Positions 45,650 through 54,025 of a stretch of DNA of 64,000 bases are shown here, in pieces. The stretch spans positions 173,646 through 237,645 of the forward strand of contig JANQJF010000039.1 in NCBI GenBank assembly GCA_028281765.1, in the 5' to 3' direction. The notes under the pieces are model-generated. The model did no database searches, had not been told where the DNA came from, and saw nothing but the letters and a program-made list of their open reading frames with translations. Positions within the stretch are counted from its first letter, which is position 1, and every line of letters begins with the position of its first letter. This DNA is from Planctomycetota bacterium (lineage in GTDB: Bacteria > Planctomycetota > UBA1135 > UBA2386). Made by a program: the position numbers and the translations under genes.

Positions 45650-47069
45650 AGCGCGACTCTTCGGCCTCGCTCGGCGACCAGCCCCCGCCGAGTGCCTTGT
45701 ACAGTCGGATCAGGTTCGTGATGATCTGGCCTTCGCTACTCGCAAGCTCGTCTTCGGCCGACAGCCGGGTGCGCGTGGCATCCAGGACATCGAGATAGGC
45801 CGAGACGCCGGCGTCGTAGCGCTGCTGCGCGAGCGACGCAGCGTCGGTCGCGGCGGCGGCCGCCGCCTGGAGGGATCGATACCGAATCTGCTCTTGGGTG
45901 TACGCCGCGATCGAGTTCTGCACCTCTTCGAGCGCGGCGAGAATCGTGCGCTCGTAGTCGATGAGTGCGTTCTCCTGCTCCGCGCTCCGGACTTCGATCT
46001 GTTCGCGGATGCGGCCGCCGTCGTAGATGTTCCAGTTCATGCGGGGTCCGAAGCTGAACACGCCGCTGGCGGAACGGAACAGGCTGGACAGCGAGGGGGA
46101 CTCCAGGCCCGCGGTTCCGACGAGCGCGAACTTGGGATACAGCTCGGCGATCGCGACGCCGACTCGCGCGGTCTCGGCGGCGAGCGTGCGCTCGGCCCGT
46201 CGCACGTCGGGTCGCCGCCGCAGGACTTCTGCCGGGACGCCGACCGCGATCTGGACCGGCGGCGGCGAGAGGCGTGTCTCGACCTTCTTGAGCTCGGCGT
46301 CGAGTGACCCGGGGACCTTACCCAGCAACACCGCGAGCCGGTTTCGGGATTGGATGATCTGTTGGTCGAAGCTCGGGACGCGCGCCTTCGTGGTCTCGTA
46401 GTTGGAGCGGGCTCGGTCGAGTTCGAGTCGCGTCGTGGCGCCCTGCTGGAGCTGAGCCGAGAGGATGTCGAGCTGCTCTTCTTGCGTCTCGAGGTTTGCG
46501 AGGGTGACTTCTCTTCGCCGTTCCAGCGTGCGGAGCTCGGTGTAGTTCAGGGCGACCTCGGCGAGGATCGTGACCAGCACGTCGCGCCGCGCTTCTTGAA
46601 CGGCCTGAAGGTCCGCTTCGGCCGCTTCGATGGAGGCGGCGATGCCGCCGAACACGTCGATCTCCCACGTCGCGTCGAGGCTCGCCGAGTAGAGTTCGCC
46701 TGCGTTCCCCGAAGTTCCGGTGCGAGCACCGGCTCCCCCGGCCGAGATCGAAGGCTTGTTCGCTCCCGCGGCGATGTTGCGCTGCGATCGTGCCTGGCGC
46801 AGCTGCACGTCCGCCGTGCGGATGTCGAGGTTGGCCGCGGTGGCTCGCGACACGAGGGAATCGAGGGTTTCGTCGCCGAGCGTGGTCCACCAGGTCGCGA
46901 GCTGCTCCGGATCGAGCTCCTCCGCGCGAATCGCACCCTCGAGTCGGCCGTTCCAGCCGTCCGGAACACGAGACTTCGCCTGCTCGGGGCGATACTCGGT
47001 GCCATCGACCGAGCTGCAGCCGGCGACGATCACCGTGAGTGCGAGGGAAGCGGCTCTCAGTTTGGACAT
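45648..47069 (-). CDS. Outer-membrane efflux lipoprotein, NodT/OprM family
   Basis: The 473-aa channel is the last gene of a three-gene efflux operon. The ATG at 47069 is used because it begins a lipoprotein signal (MSKLRAASLALTVIVAGC, lipobox VAGC). Two OEP repeats follow, with hallmark segments WWTTLGDETLDSLVSRA, VPAEVLRRRPDVRRAERTLA, IAELYPKFALVG and terminal YKALGGGW. It should dock to the adaptor encoded at 50173 to complete a conduit across the envelope. It starts 17 nt after the pump stop and is distantly similar to the outer-membrane factor at 1967-3382. Confidence 0.93.
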   Translation of the reverse strand: MSKLRAASLALTVIVAGCSSVDGTEYRPEQAKSRVPDGWNGRLEGAIRAEELDPEQLATWWTTLGDETLDSLVSRATAANLDIRTADVQLRQARSQRNIAAGANKPSISAGGAGARTGTSGNAGELYSASLDATWEIDVFGGIAASIEAAEADLQAVQEARRDVLVTILAEVALNYTELRTLERRREVTLANLETQEEQLDILSAQLQQGATTRLELDRARSNYETTKARVPSFDQQIIQSRNRLAVLLGKVPGSLDAELKKVETRLSPPPVQIAVGVPAEVLRRRPDVRRAERTLAAETARVGVAIAELYPKFALVGTAGLESPSLSSLFRSASGVFSFGPRMNWNIYDGGRIREQIEVRSAEQENALIDYERTILAALEEVQNSIAAYTQEQIRYRSLQAAAAAATDAASLAQQRYDAGVSAYLDVLDATRTRLSAEDELASSEGQIITNLIRLYKALGGGWSPSEAEESR

Positions 47070-47086
47070 GTTTCGCTGCCTCTTGG

Positions 47087-50000
47087 TCAGGCGGGCTTCG
47101 GCTTCGATGTCTGCTTGTCGCGAGGCGCACGTGGTCGCCGCAGCTGGAAGAACAGGCTGTAGGTGACGGGAACGAAGCCCAGCGTCAGCACGGTGCCGAC
47201 CCCGAGGCCGCACATGATCACGATGGACATTCCATACCAGAACTCGCCGCCGAACAGCGCGAGCGGGACGAGCCCGACGACGGTCGTAACCGTGGTCATG
47301 ATGATCGGGCGCGCGCGTGAGACCGCGGCGTCGATGACAGCATCGTCTACCGACATTCCTTCGTGGCGCGCCTGATCGATCCTGTCGATCATCACGATAC
47401 CGTTGTTGATGATGATGCCTGCGAGACTGAACAGGCCGAGCATCGCGGTGAAATCGAAGAACGCACCGAATGCGAAGAGCCCGTAGTTCGCGCCGATCAG
47501 CACGAGCGGGATCGTGAGCAACACGATCGCCGGCCGGCGGTACGAGTTGAATTGCAGCACGAGCAGCAGCAGGATCAGACCGAGTGCGTGGGGCGCGAAT
47601 TCGAACAGTTTCTCACCGGACTCTGCGGAATCCTTGAGTTCGCCGTCGATCTCGATCGCGTACCCCGACGGGACTTCGATGCGGTCCAGCATCGGCTTCA
47701 TCGCGGCATAGAGTTCGCCGGATGTCATGTCCGGGTGCTTGCCGAACACGGTCCACGTGCGGACCTGATTGAATCGTCGGATCCGGCTCGCTTCGACCTC
47801 CCCACGGAAGTCCGCGATCTGGAGTAGCGGGACGGGCACGCTCCGCTGCGACGCGCCGATCTCGACGCTGCGCACGCGGTCGAGACTGCCGCGGTCTTCG
47901 GGACGTGCTCGGATCGCGACCGGGATCGTCGTGTCGCCGTCGCGGAACGACGTGATGCTCTCGCCGTCGAAGTAGGCGGACAGCGTGTGTGCGATATCTT
48001 CGCTCGTGACGCCGGACCGGCGCGCGCGCTCTTGGTCGACGTCGACGCGCAGCTTGAGGACCGAGTTCTCCCAGTCGTTGCGAACCGCGCGGATGCCGGG
48101 GATCGCGCGGAACGCGTCCGTGATCTCCCCGCCGATCTGTCGCAAGGTGGCGATCTCGGGGCCCGAGACGTTCAGCTGCACGGTTCCGAGCGCGGAGTTG
48201 CCGAGGAACAGGATCTCGGCGCGACCGTCGGCCTCCGGCATGCCCTCGATGATGAAGCGCTCGGTGCGCGCCATCGCCGCTTCGACCTGGTCCGGGGTCT
48301 GCGTGTTGACGACGAGGAACGACTTGTTCGGTTGCGGGTCGTTGGGGTTCAGCGCGAGGAAGAAGCGTGGGCCGCCACCGCCGACGTACGACAGGACATC
48401 CGTGATCTCCGGGTTGTGCTCTTCGTCGTTCAGATAGTCGGCGAGTCGCTGGGTCGCCGCGATCGTCTCGCCGATCGCCGCGCCCGCGGGCAGATCGACG
48501 TACACGACGAACTGGTTGCGTTCCGACGGCCCCAGTGACCTCTGCTTCACGAAGCTGAAGATCATTCCGGCGCTGATGAAGAGCGCGACGAGGCTCGCGA
48601 TCACGACGATCCGTGCGCGCAGCATGAGGCCGAGCACGCTTCGATACGCGCGATACGCGGGGCCGTCGAACGTGTCCCCGGAGCCCGCTGGTCGAGGCTT
48701 GGGCGTCGCCAAGAACCAGTAACAGAACGCGGGCGTCACCGTGATGCCGATGACCCACGAGGAGAGGAGCGCGAGGGCCAGCACCTGACCCAGGGAGCGC
48801 AGGAACTCACCGGACCCGCCGGTGATCAAGACCAGCGGCATGAACGCCGCGACCGTCGTGAGTGAACTCGTCAGCAGCGGGATCGCGAGCGCCTGAGGCG
48901 TCGCGAGGACCGCATCGAGCCGGTCCGCGCCTTCTTCGAGTCGCTTCTGGATGTCCTCTGCGATGACGACGCCGTTGTCGACGAGTAAGCCGAGCGCGAC
49001 GATGATCGCCGCGATCGAGATGCGGTGTAGTTCGATGCCCCAGATCGACATGCCGATCAACGTGACCATCATCGTCAGCGGCACCATGGCGCCGACGATC
49101 AGTCCCGTTCGCAGCCCGAGGAACAGCATCACCACCACGAGAACGACGGCCATCGTCTGCAAGAGATTGGAGGTCGCGTCGTCGACCGAGGCCTGCACGA
49201 GGTCGGGCTGGAAGATCACCACGTCGAGCTGCATGCCGAGCGGCAGTCGCCCGCGAATCCCGCCGAGCGACGCCGTGACCTGACGACCGAGCTCGACGAC
49301 GTTCGTCTTCTCGATCATGGACAGGCCCATGACGATGGCCTTCTGCCCGTTGTAGTAGGAGGGCGTCTCCGGCGGATCGACGTAGCCGCGATAGACTCGC
49401 GCGAGATCCTCGAGGTAGATCACGTCGCCGGCTTCGGTCTCGATCGCGACCCGTCGCAGGTCGTCGACGGACTGCAGGTCCCCCGACGGCTCGATGACGA
49501 TGTCTTGCCCATCGGCGTTCACGGTGCCGCCGGGGAGCACGATGTTCTGACTCCGCAGCGCCGAGACGATCTTCGCGGGATCGAGGCCGAACTGCGCCAT
49601 GAACGCGGCATCGAATTCGATCCAGATTCGTTCCGACTGGACGCCATACAGGTCGACGCGCGCGACTAGAGGAAGTGCGTTGAGCGTGTCCTGAATCGCG
49701 CGCGCGGCTTCTCGCAGCTCGGCGTAGGAGAAGTCCTCCCCGGTCAGCGCGAGCGTGACGACCGCGACGCGACCGTAGTCGTCGTTGACCGATGGTCCGA
49801 TGGCGCCGTCGGGCAACTGCCGCGCGAGGTCGTCCATCTTGTTGCGCAGGTCGGCCCAGATCGGGGTCATGTCGTTGTAGCGACTGTCGACCTCGGGCAT
49901 GACGATCGACAGCCCGGTCGACGAGATCGACTTGATCTTCTCGACCTCGGAGATCGTCTTGATCTTGTCCTCGATCGGCTGCGTGATGAGCTGCTCGATG

Positions 50001-50176
50001 CGCTCGGGCGGCAGACCGGGCATGCGCGTCACGACCTGCGCCGAACGCAAAGTGACCTCGGGATCCTCCTGGCGCGGTTGCGTGAAGTAGGTCGCCAGCC
50101 CGCCGATGCAGGCCGACGTGATCAGCAGCCAGAGGACGCGCGCGTTCGTGATCGCGAATCGGGCGGGTCCGTTCAC
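47087..50176 (-). CDS. RND multidrug-type efflux pump, inner-membrane subunit
   Basis: The full-length 1,029-aa RND transporter has an N-terminal TM1 (VLWLLITSACIGGLATYF) and two periplasmic loops (about 35-330 and 555-865). TM4 carries the relay motif ALGLLVDNGVVIAED, and the C-terminal TM bundle includes LAGIIINNGIVMIDRI. The start is a GTG (50176) overlapping the adaptor's TGA (GTGA). The TM4 acidic pair is Asp-Asn, as in the pump at the window start, and suits a proton-driven hydrophobe exporter (HAE1-like); the substrate is unknown. Regulation is not visible; no TetR or MarR gene is adjacent. Confidence 0.93.
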   Translation of the reverse strand: MNGPARFAITNARVLWLLITSACIGGLATYFTQPRQEDPEVTLRSAQVVTRMPGLPPERIEQLITQPIEDKIKTISEVEKIKSISSTGLSIVMPEVDSRYNDMTPIWADLRNKMDDLARQLPDGAIGPSVNDDYGRVAVVTLALTGEDFSYAELREAARAIQDTLNALPLVARVDLYGVQSERIWIEFDAAFMAQFGLDPAKIVSALRSQNIVLPGGTVNADGQDIVIEPSGDLQSVDDLRRVAIETEAGDVIYLEDLARVYRGYVDPPETPSYYNGQKAIVMGLSMIEKTNVVELGRQVTASLGGIRGRLPLGMQLDVVIFQPDLVQASVDDATSNLLQTMAVVLVVVMLFLGLRTGLIVGAMVPLTMMVTLIGMSIWGIELHRISIAAIIVALGLLVDNGVVIAEDIQKRLEEGADRLDAVLATPQALAIPLLTSSLTTVAAFMPLVLITGGSGEFLRSLGQVLALALLSSWVIGITVTPAFCYWFLATPKPRPAGSGDTFDGPAYRAYRSVLGLMLRARIVVIASLVALFISAGMIFSFVKQRSLGPSERNQFVVYVDLPAGAAIGETIAATQRLADYLNDEEHNPEITDVLSYVGGGGPRFFLALNPNDPQPNKSFLVVNTQTPDQVEAAMARTERFIIEGMPEADGRAEILFLGNSALGTVQLNVSGPEIATLRQIGGEITDAFRAIPGIRAVRNDWENSVLKLRVDVDQERARRSGVTSEDIAHTLSAYFDGESITSFRDGDTTIPVAIRARPEDRGSLDRVRSVEIGASQRSVPVPLLQIADFRGEVEASRIRRFNQVRTWTVFGKHPDMTSGELYAAMKPMLDRIEVPSGYAIEIDGELKDSAESGEKLFEFAPHALGLILLLLVLQFNSYRRPAIVLLTIPLVLIGANYGLFAFGAFFDFTAMLGLFSLAGIIINNGIVMIDRIDQARHEGMSVDDAVIDAAVSRARPIIMTTVTTVVGLVPLALFGGEFWYGMSIVIMCGLGVGTVLTLGFVPVTYSLFFQLRRPRAPRDKQTSKPKPA

Positions 50177-51327
50177 CGGGCGGCTCCGCGGGTCGGCACC
50201 CAGACTTCGGCCCGCATGCCCGGGATCACGAACGGGACGCCAGCGCTGACGACGAGGTCACCGGGCTGCAGTCCCTCGAAGACCTCGACTTCGTTGCCGC
50301 GGAGATCGCCGACGAGCACCTGCCGTTCGACGACGGTCTTGGTTTCGGGGTCGAACACGAACACGGGAGCGCGGCCGGGTTCGCCGGCCGCGCCGGACTC
50401 TGGCATTCCGCGCTCACGGAGGCCGACGTCGATCGCGATCGCGGAGAGCGGCATGAGGAACGCGGTGCGACCGTCGAGGTAGGCCGAGAAGTTGAACGTC
50501 ACGCTCGCGGTCATGCCGGGGCGCACGTCTGCTTCGGTCGGCGCGAGGCGGATGGTGACGGGGAACGCATTGCCCGACTCGGATTCGACGCCGATCGTCG
50601 CGACGGTTCCCGGCAGCTCGACATCTGGGAGAGACGGGAAGCCGACGCGGACGACCTGGCCGTAGTCGACGTCCCGGATCATCGTTTCGGGCACGCGCAC
50701 TTTGACCTTCAGCGCGCCCTCCGCCTGTAGAACGACCACGCCCGTGTTCGCGCCGACCTCTTGGAACGGGTCGACCGGGATCTCGGATACGCTGCCGGCG
50801 AACGGAGCCGTGAGCTTGGTGCGAGCGAGGTCGAACTCGGCGCGCTGCAAGGTGCGCTTGGACGACTCGACGTCCCCCTCTGCAGTGGCGAGCGCGGCAG
50901 TAGCCGCATCCAGTTCCTGCTGGGAGGCGCCCTTCGAGGAGAACAATGACTTCGTACGCTCGAACTTGGCCTTGGTTTCGACCTGCTTCGCGCGGCTCGA
51001 GTTGACGGAGGCGCGTGCCTTCTGCACCTCGAGTTCGAATGGCGCAGGGTCGAGCGTTGCGAGCAGCTGGCCCTCGGTCACGACCTGCCCTGTGCTTGCG
51101 ATGATCTCGGTGATCTTTCCGCCGACGCCGAAGCTGAGCGTCGACTTGTCCGCGGCTTCGATCTTGCCGGACAAACGGCGGGACTGTCCCGACGCCTGCT
51201 TGCCGATCTCGTAGACCTTCACCCGGGGAATCGGCGCAGCGGCCTTTTCTGTCTTGTCCGCGCAGGACGTCGAGAAGAGGGCCAGGAGCCCGAGGCAGGC
51301 GCCTGTTGCCCGTGTCGTGATTCGCAT
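50173..51327 (-). CDS. RND efflux periplasmic adaptor lipoprotein (MFP/HlyD-like)
   Basis: The 384-aa adaptor has lipobox FSTSC (Cys about residue 23). Halves of a biotinyl-lipoyl-like domain (LSFGVGGKITEIIASTGQVV ... LTAPFAGSVSEIPVDPFQEV) flank an alpha-helical hairpin (QKARASVNSSRAKQVETKAK ... LQRAEFDLARTK). Beta-barrel and membrane-proximal domains follow. It is the first gene of the adaptor-pump-channel operon. The divergent secreted-protein gene starts 185 nt upstream; that gap holds a 12-bp palindrome CGAATCGATTCG (51451-51462), a possible operator. Confidence 0.92.
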   Translation of the reverse strand: MRITTRATGACLGLLALFSTSCADKTEKAAAPIPRVKVYEIGKQASGQSRRLSGKIEAADKSTLSFGVGGKITEIIASTGQVVTEGQLLATLDPAPFELEVQKARASVNSSRAKQVETKAKFERTKSLFSSKGASQQELDAATAALATAEGDVESSKRTLQRAEFDLARTKLTAPFAGSVSEIPVDPFQEVGANTGVVVLQAEGALKVKVRVPETMIRDVDYGQVVRVGFPSLPDVELPGTVATIGVESESGNAFPVTIRLAPTEADVRPGMTASVTFNFSAYLDGRTAFLMPLSAIAIDVGLRERGMPESGAAGEPGRAPVFVFDPETKTVVERQVLVGDLRGNEVEVFEGLQPGDLVVSAGVPFVIPGMRAEVWVPTRGAAR

Positions 51328-51512
51328 GAGGAAGCGTGGTGTCGGCTGTGTGGCTCGGAGCGGGCTCCGGGTGTCACACGATAGCGAGGGTCGGCTCGCG
51401 AGCGAGGGCTCATGAGGTCGAGTCGAGTTCTTCCCGACCGATAACTCGAGCGAATCGATTCGATTCGACCGAGTGCGACACGGCTAGGGCCGTCCCCGGC
51501 CACGATGCCTCC

Positions 51513-53165
51513 ATGTCCAAGACCTGGCTCGCGCGCGCAGCGCTCATCACCGCGCTGTCTTCGGTCGCCACGGCGCAGAACGACGCGCCGTCCGTGCCCT
51601 TGATCTCGTCCGATCCGGTTCTCGTCGCGCAGCTCGACGGCCCGGGGCTGTTCCAGCAGAAGCTCCTGCCGACCGACGTCGGGTCGATGCTCGCGACGAA
51701 GGACGCGGACGCGTTCTGGTCACTCGTGCAGAAGCCGCTGCTCGGGATGGTCCAGATCGCGGGGGACGGAGCCGAGGACGAGATGGACGGCGCCCTCGCG
51801 CTCGTGCAGGGCTACCGGGGTCGGATCACGCTCGCGATCGAGCTGATCGGGAAGAAGCAGGACGGATTCGCGGGGATGCTCGCGTTCGCTCCTGACGGCA
51901 AGACGGATCTCGGCGCGCTCGGTGCCTTGCTCGGCCGCGCGATCACGCGGGCCGGCTTCCACGAGCGCAAGGTGATGGTCGGGGAGCGGGAATTCGCGTG
52001 CATGACGTACGCCGATGGCGCGGGGGTCTGCACGCCGGTCCAGAGTGACGGGCATCTCGTGCTCGCGTTCGGCGCTCCGATCGATGCGGCGTTGTCACAC
52101 TACTTCTCGGCGGGTCGCAACGCTTCGTATCGACCCGACGCCGAGCTCGCGGAGTGCGCGTTCGGTATGCGGGTGAACTTGGTGGCCGTCGTGTCGAGCA
52201 TGCGGGAGGAGATACGCGGTTGGCTCACGCAGCCGAGCGTGGACGACGTGTTCACGGACCTCGGGTTCGACAGCCTGCGCGAGCTGCGCATCGGCGTGAA
52301 GCCGGCGGGCGCGTCGATTCAGGTCGAGACGTCGATTCAACTCGCGAAGCTCGACGAAGAGGAGGAGCGCGGGATGTTCGGCGGGCTGATGCCCGCGGTC
52401 GTGAATGCGCCGAAGCTCGGGGCGCACGTGCCGCCGGGGTTCCCATCGTGGCAGATCGTGAAGCAGGATTGGGACGAGTTCGTGCGGGCGATTCTGGACG
52501 TGGCGGAGGGGTCGTTTCCTCTGCGTCAGTGGTCGTTCGATCACTTCAACGCGCACTTGGATCGGGATCTACTTGCGCACCTCGGAGACGAAGTGCTGCT
52601 GATCGGAGACTTCCTCGACGGTGACGATCGAGCGGGAACGGGAGGAATGCTGAGCCTGTTCGAGGTCTCGGACGCGAAGGCGTTCGACGCGGGACTCGAT
52701 GCGCTGTCGAAGGGGGAGTTCGAGATATTCTGCGAGAGGCCGAAGGAGGTGCACGGCGTGGACGTGCACGTCGTCGACAACGGTGCCCGCGATCACGTCG
52801 CGCACGCGCGATTCGGCAAGTGGTTCGTCTACGCCTACGGCCCGAAGGCGGGCGAGTGGACGGAGCGGATGGTTGCGCATTTGCGCGTGCCGGACGCCGA
52901 CGCGAAGGCCGACGGACTGGCGGCGTTGAATCGTCTCAAGCGCCACGCACCACCGGGCTTCAACGGCTACGGCCAGGTCGAGGTCGGCGCGGTCTCGAAC
53001 GTCGTGCTCGAGATCCTGTCGTGGGAGCTCCCGTCGGAAGTACGGTCGGTGTTCCGCCCGACGACGAAGGAGTTCCGCAAGCTGCTGCGCGAGAACGGCC
53101 TGACGCGGGCGCGCGCGTTCACGGGGCTCGACTGCGACCGCTGGAGGGTGCGCGTTCTGTGGTGA
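51513..53165 (+). CDS. Secreted protein of unknown function
   Basis: The 550-aa product starts at the ATG at 51513, which begins a signal peptide (MSKTWLARAALITALSS, cleavage after ATAQ). In-frame codons further upstream would overlap the promoter gap of the efflux operon. The mature protein is mixed alpha/beta (LISSDPVLVAQLDGPGLFQQ, FSAGRNASYRPDAELAE, GDEVLLIGDFLDGDDRAGTG, VHGVDVHVVDNGARDHVAHA) without a motif I recognise; it is reminiscent of DUF3352-like exported proteins, but I make no claim. Its TGA lies inside the left arm of the 115-bp inverted repeat. Confidence 0.75.
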   Translation: MSKTWLARAALITALSSVATAQNDAPSVPLISSDPVLVAQLDGPGLFQQKLLPTDVGSMLATKDADAFWSLVQKPLLGMVQIAGDGAEDEMDGALALVQGYRGRITLAIELIGKKQDGFAGMLAFAPDGKTDLGALGALLGRAITRAGFHERKVMVGEREFACMTYADGAGVCTPVQSDGHLVLAFGAPIDAALSHYFSAGRNASYRPDAELAECAFGMRVNLVAVVSSMREEIRGWLTQPSVDDVFTDLGFDSLRELRIGVKPAGASIQVETSIQLAKLDEEEERGMFGGLMPAVVNAPKLGAHVPPGFPSWQIVKQDWDEFVRAILDVAEGSFPLRQWSFDHFNAHLDRDLLAHLGDEVLLIGDFLDGDDRAGTGGMLSLFEVSDAKAFDAGLDALSKGEFEIFCERPKEVHGVDVHVVDNGARDHVAHARFGKWFVYAYGPKAGEWTERMVAHLRVPDADAKADGLAALNRLKRHAPPGFNGYGQVEVGAVSNVVLEILSWELPSEVRSVFRPTTKEFRKLLRENGLTRARAFTGLDCDRWRVRVLW

Positions 53166-53276
53166 CAAAACTGTCTACGTGCAAAACGCGACAGTGGGTG
53201 TTACGCGGGCGTAACGATCGACGTTACACCCGCGTAACCCCCACTGTCGCGTTTTGCACGTAGACAGTTTTGTCAC
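53162..53276. repeat. 115-bp near-perfect inverted repeat between convergent genes
   Basis: Arms 53162-53216 and 53222-53276 (55 bp each) are complementary except at two positions, around a 5-nt loop ATCGA. The left arm includes the stop codon of the upstream gene, and the right arm ends exactly where the stop codon of the flagellar gene begins. Each arm contains shorter self-complementary units (ACTGTC...GACAGT and GTTACGC-GG-GCGTAAC), so alternative cruciforms are possible. It probably works as a bidirectional terminator, but the stem is far longer than usual, without a U-run, which also fits a small non-autonomous mobile repeat. Confidence 0.9.
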
Positions 53277-53615
53277 TCACACCTCGGAGAGGTGGCGCGT
53301 GCCGGTCGGGCGGTGCACGGCGTAGGCGCGCGTCACGCGCTGGCTCTTGCGGTTCTGGCCGAGCTCGGCGCGGGTGGACTGCATCGCGGAGTCGAGGGCG
53401 CCGCGGAACTGGCCCCACGCGTCGCGCGCTAGGGCGCGTGCTTCGCGCACTGCGGGGTCCTGATCGTCACCCTGCGGAAGCTCCGCGATCACCGCATCCG
53501 CGCGGTCGAGCACGACGCTGACACGTTCGAGCTCGTCGGCGAGCACGGCTTCGAGGCCGTCCCTGTACAGCTGCGTGAGTTCGCGGAGTGCGTGCTCAGT
53601 TGGGGATGATGGCAT
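53277..53615 (-). CDS. Small helical flagellar-cluster protein, FliT-like
   Basis: The 112-aa, all-helical protein is encoded after fliS with a 20-nt overlap (fliS stop at 53596). The sequence has a heptad-rich core (TEHALRELTQLYRDGLEAVL, LERVSVVLDRADAVIAELP) and no catalytic motif. Its position behind fliD and fliS, size and helical character match FliT-type export chaperones, which guard FliD before secretion. This assignment is from context, as sequence similarity is not evident by eye. The stop sits at the edge of the large inverted repeat. Confidence 0.6.
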   Translation of the reverse strand: MPSSPTEHALRELTQLYRDGLEAVLADELERVSVVLDRADAVIAELPQGDDQDPAVREARALARDAWGQFRGALDSAMQSTRAELGQNRKSQRVTRAYAVHRPTGTRHLSEV

Positions 53616-53976
53616 CCCAGCCTTCCTTCAGCGTCTTCATGACGCGAAGCGTCGGCTCGACGTGGTCGGCCGAGCGCGACAGGTTGGCCTGGGTCAACTG
53701 ATCGATCGCGAATTCGTAGAGACTGTCGAGGTTGGTCGCGATGTCCCCGCCTTGATCGTGGTCGAGCGCGGAGCGCAGCTCGCCGATGATGCTCAGTGCC
53801 TTGCCGAGCGAGATCCCGACCTGCGCGCTGTGCGTCGTCGCCGGGTTGCCCAGCGCCGCGCGGCTCTGCTCGAGGTGGCGGATCGCCGCGTCGTAGAGCA
53901 TCTGCACGATCTTCTCCGGCGATGCCGTCATCACCGAGTTGCGCTGATATGCCTGTGCTGCCTTTGCGTAGCTCAT
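53596..53976 (-). CDS. fliS: Flagellin export chaperone FliS
   Basis: The 126-aa helical-bundle chaperone binds the C-terminus of flagellin in the cytoplasm, prevents premature assembly and delivers it for export. Family features are the N-terminal YAKAAQAYQRNSVMTASPEKIVQMLYDAAIRHLE, with the conserved PE/QML.YD region, and ATNLDSLYEFAIDQLTQANL (compare LY.Y....L..AN). It lies 49 nt after fliD and overlaps the FliT-like gene, forming a fliD-fliS-fliT-like block. Length is normal for the family. Confidence 0.93.
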   Translation of the reverse strand: MSYAKAAQAYQRNSVMTASPEKIVQMLYDAAIRHLEQSRAALGNPATTHSAQVGISLGKALSIIGELRSALDHDQGGDIATNLDSLYEFAIDQLTQANLSRSADHVEPTLRVMKTLKEGWDAIIPN

Positions 53977-54025
53977 CTTCGTCCCTTGCCTTGTAGATCC
54001 ACTGCCTTCGTGGGGTAGTCGTCTT

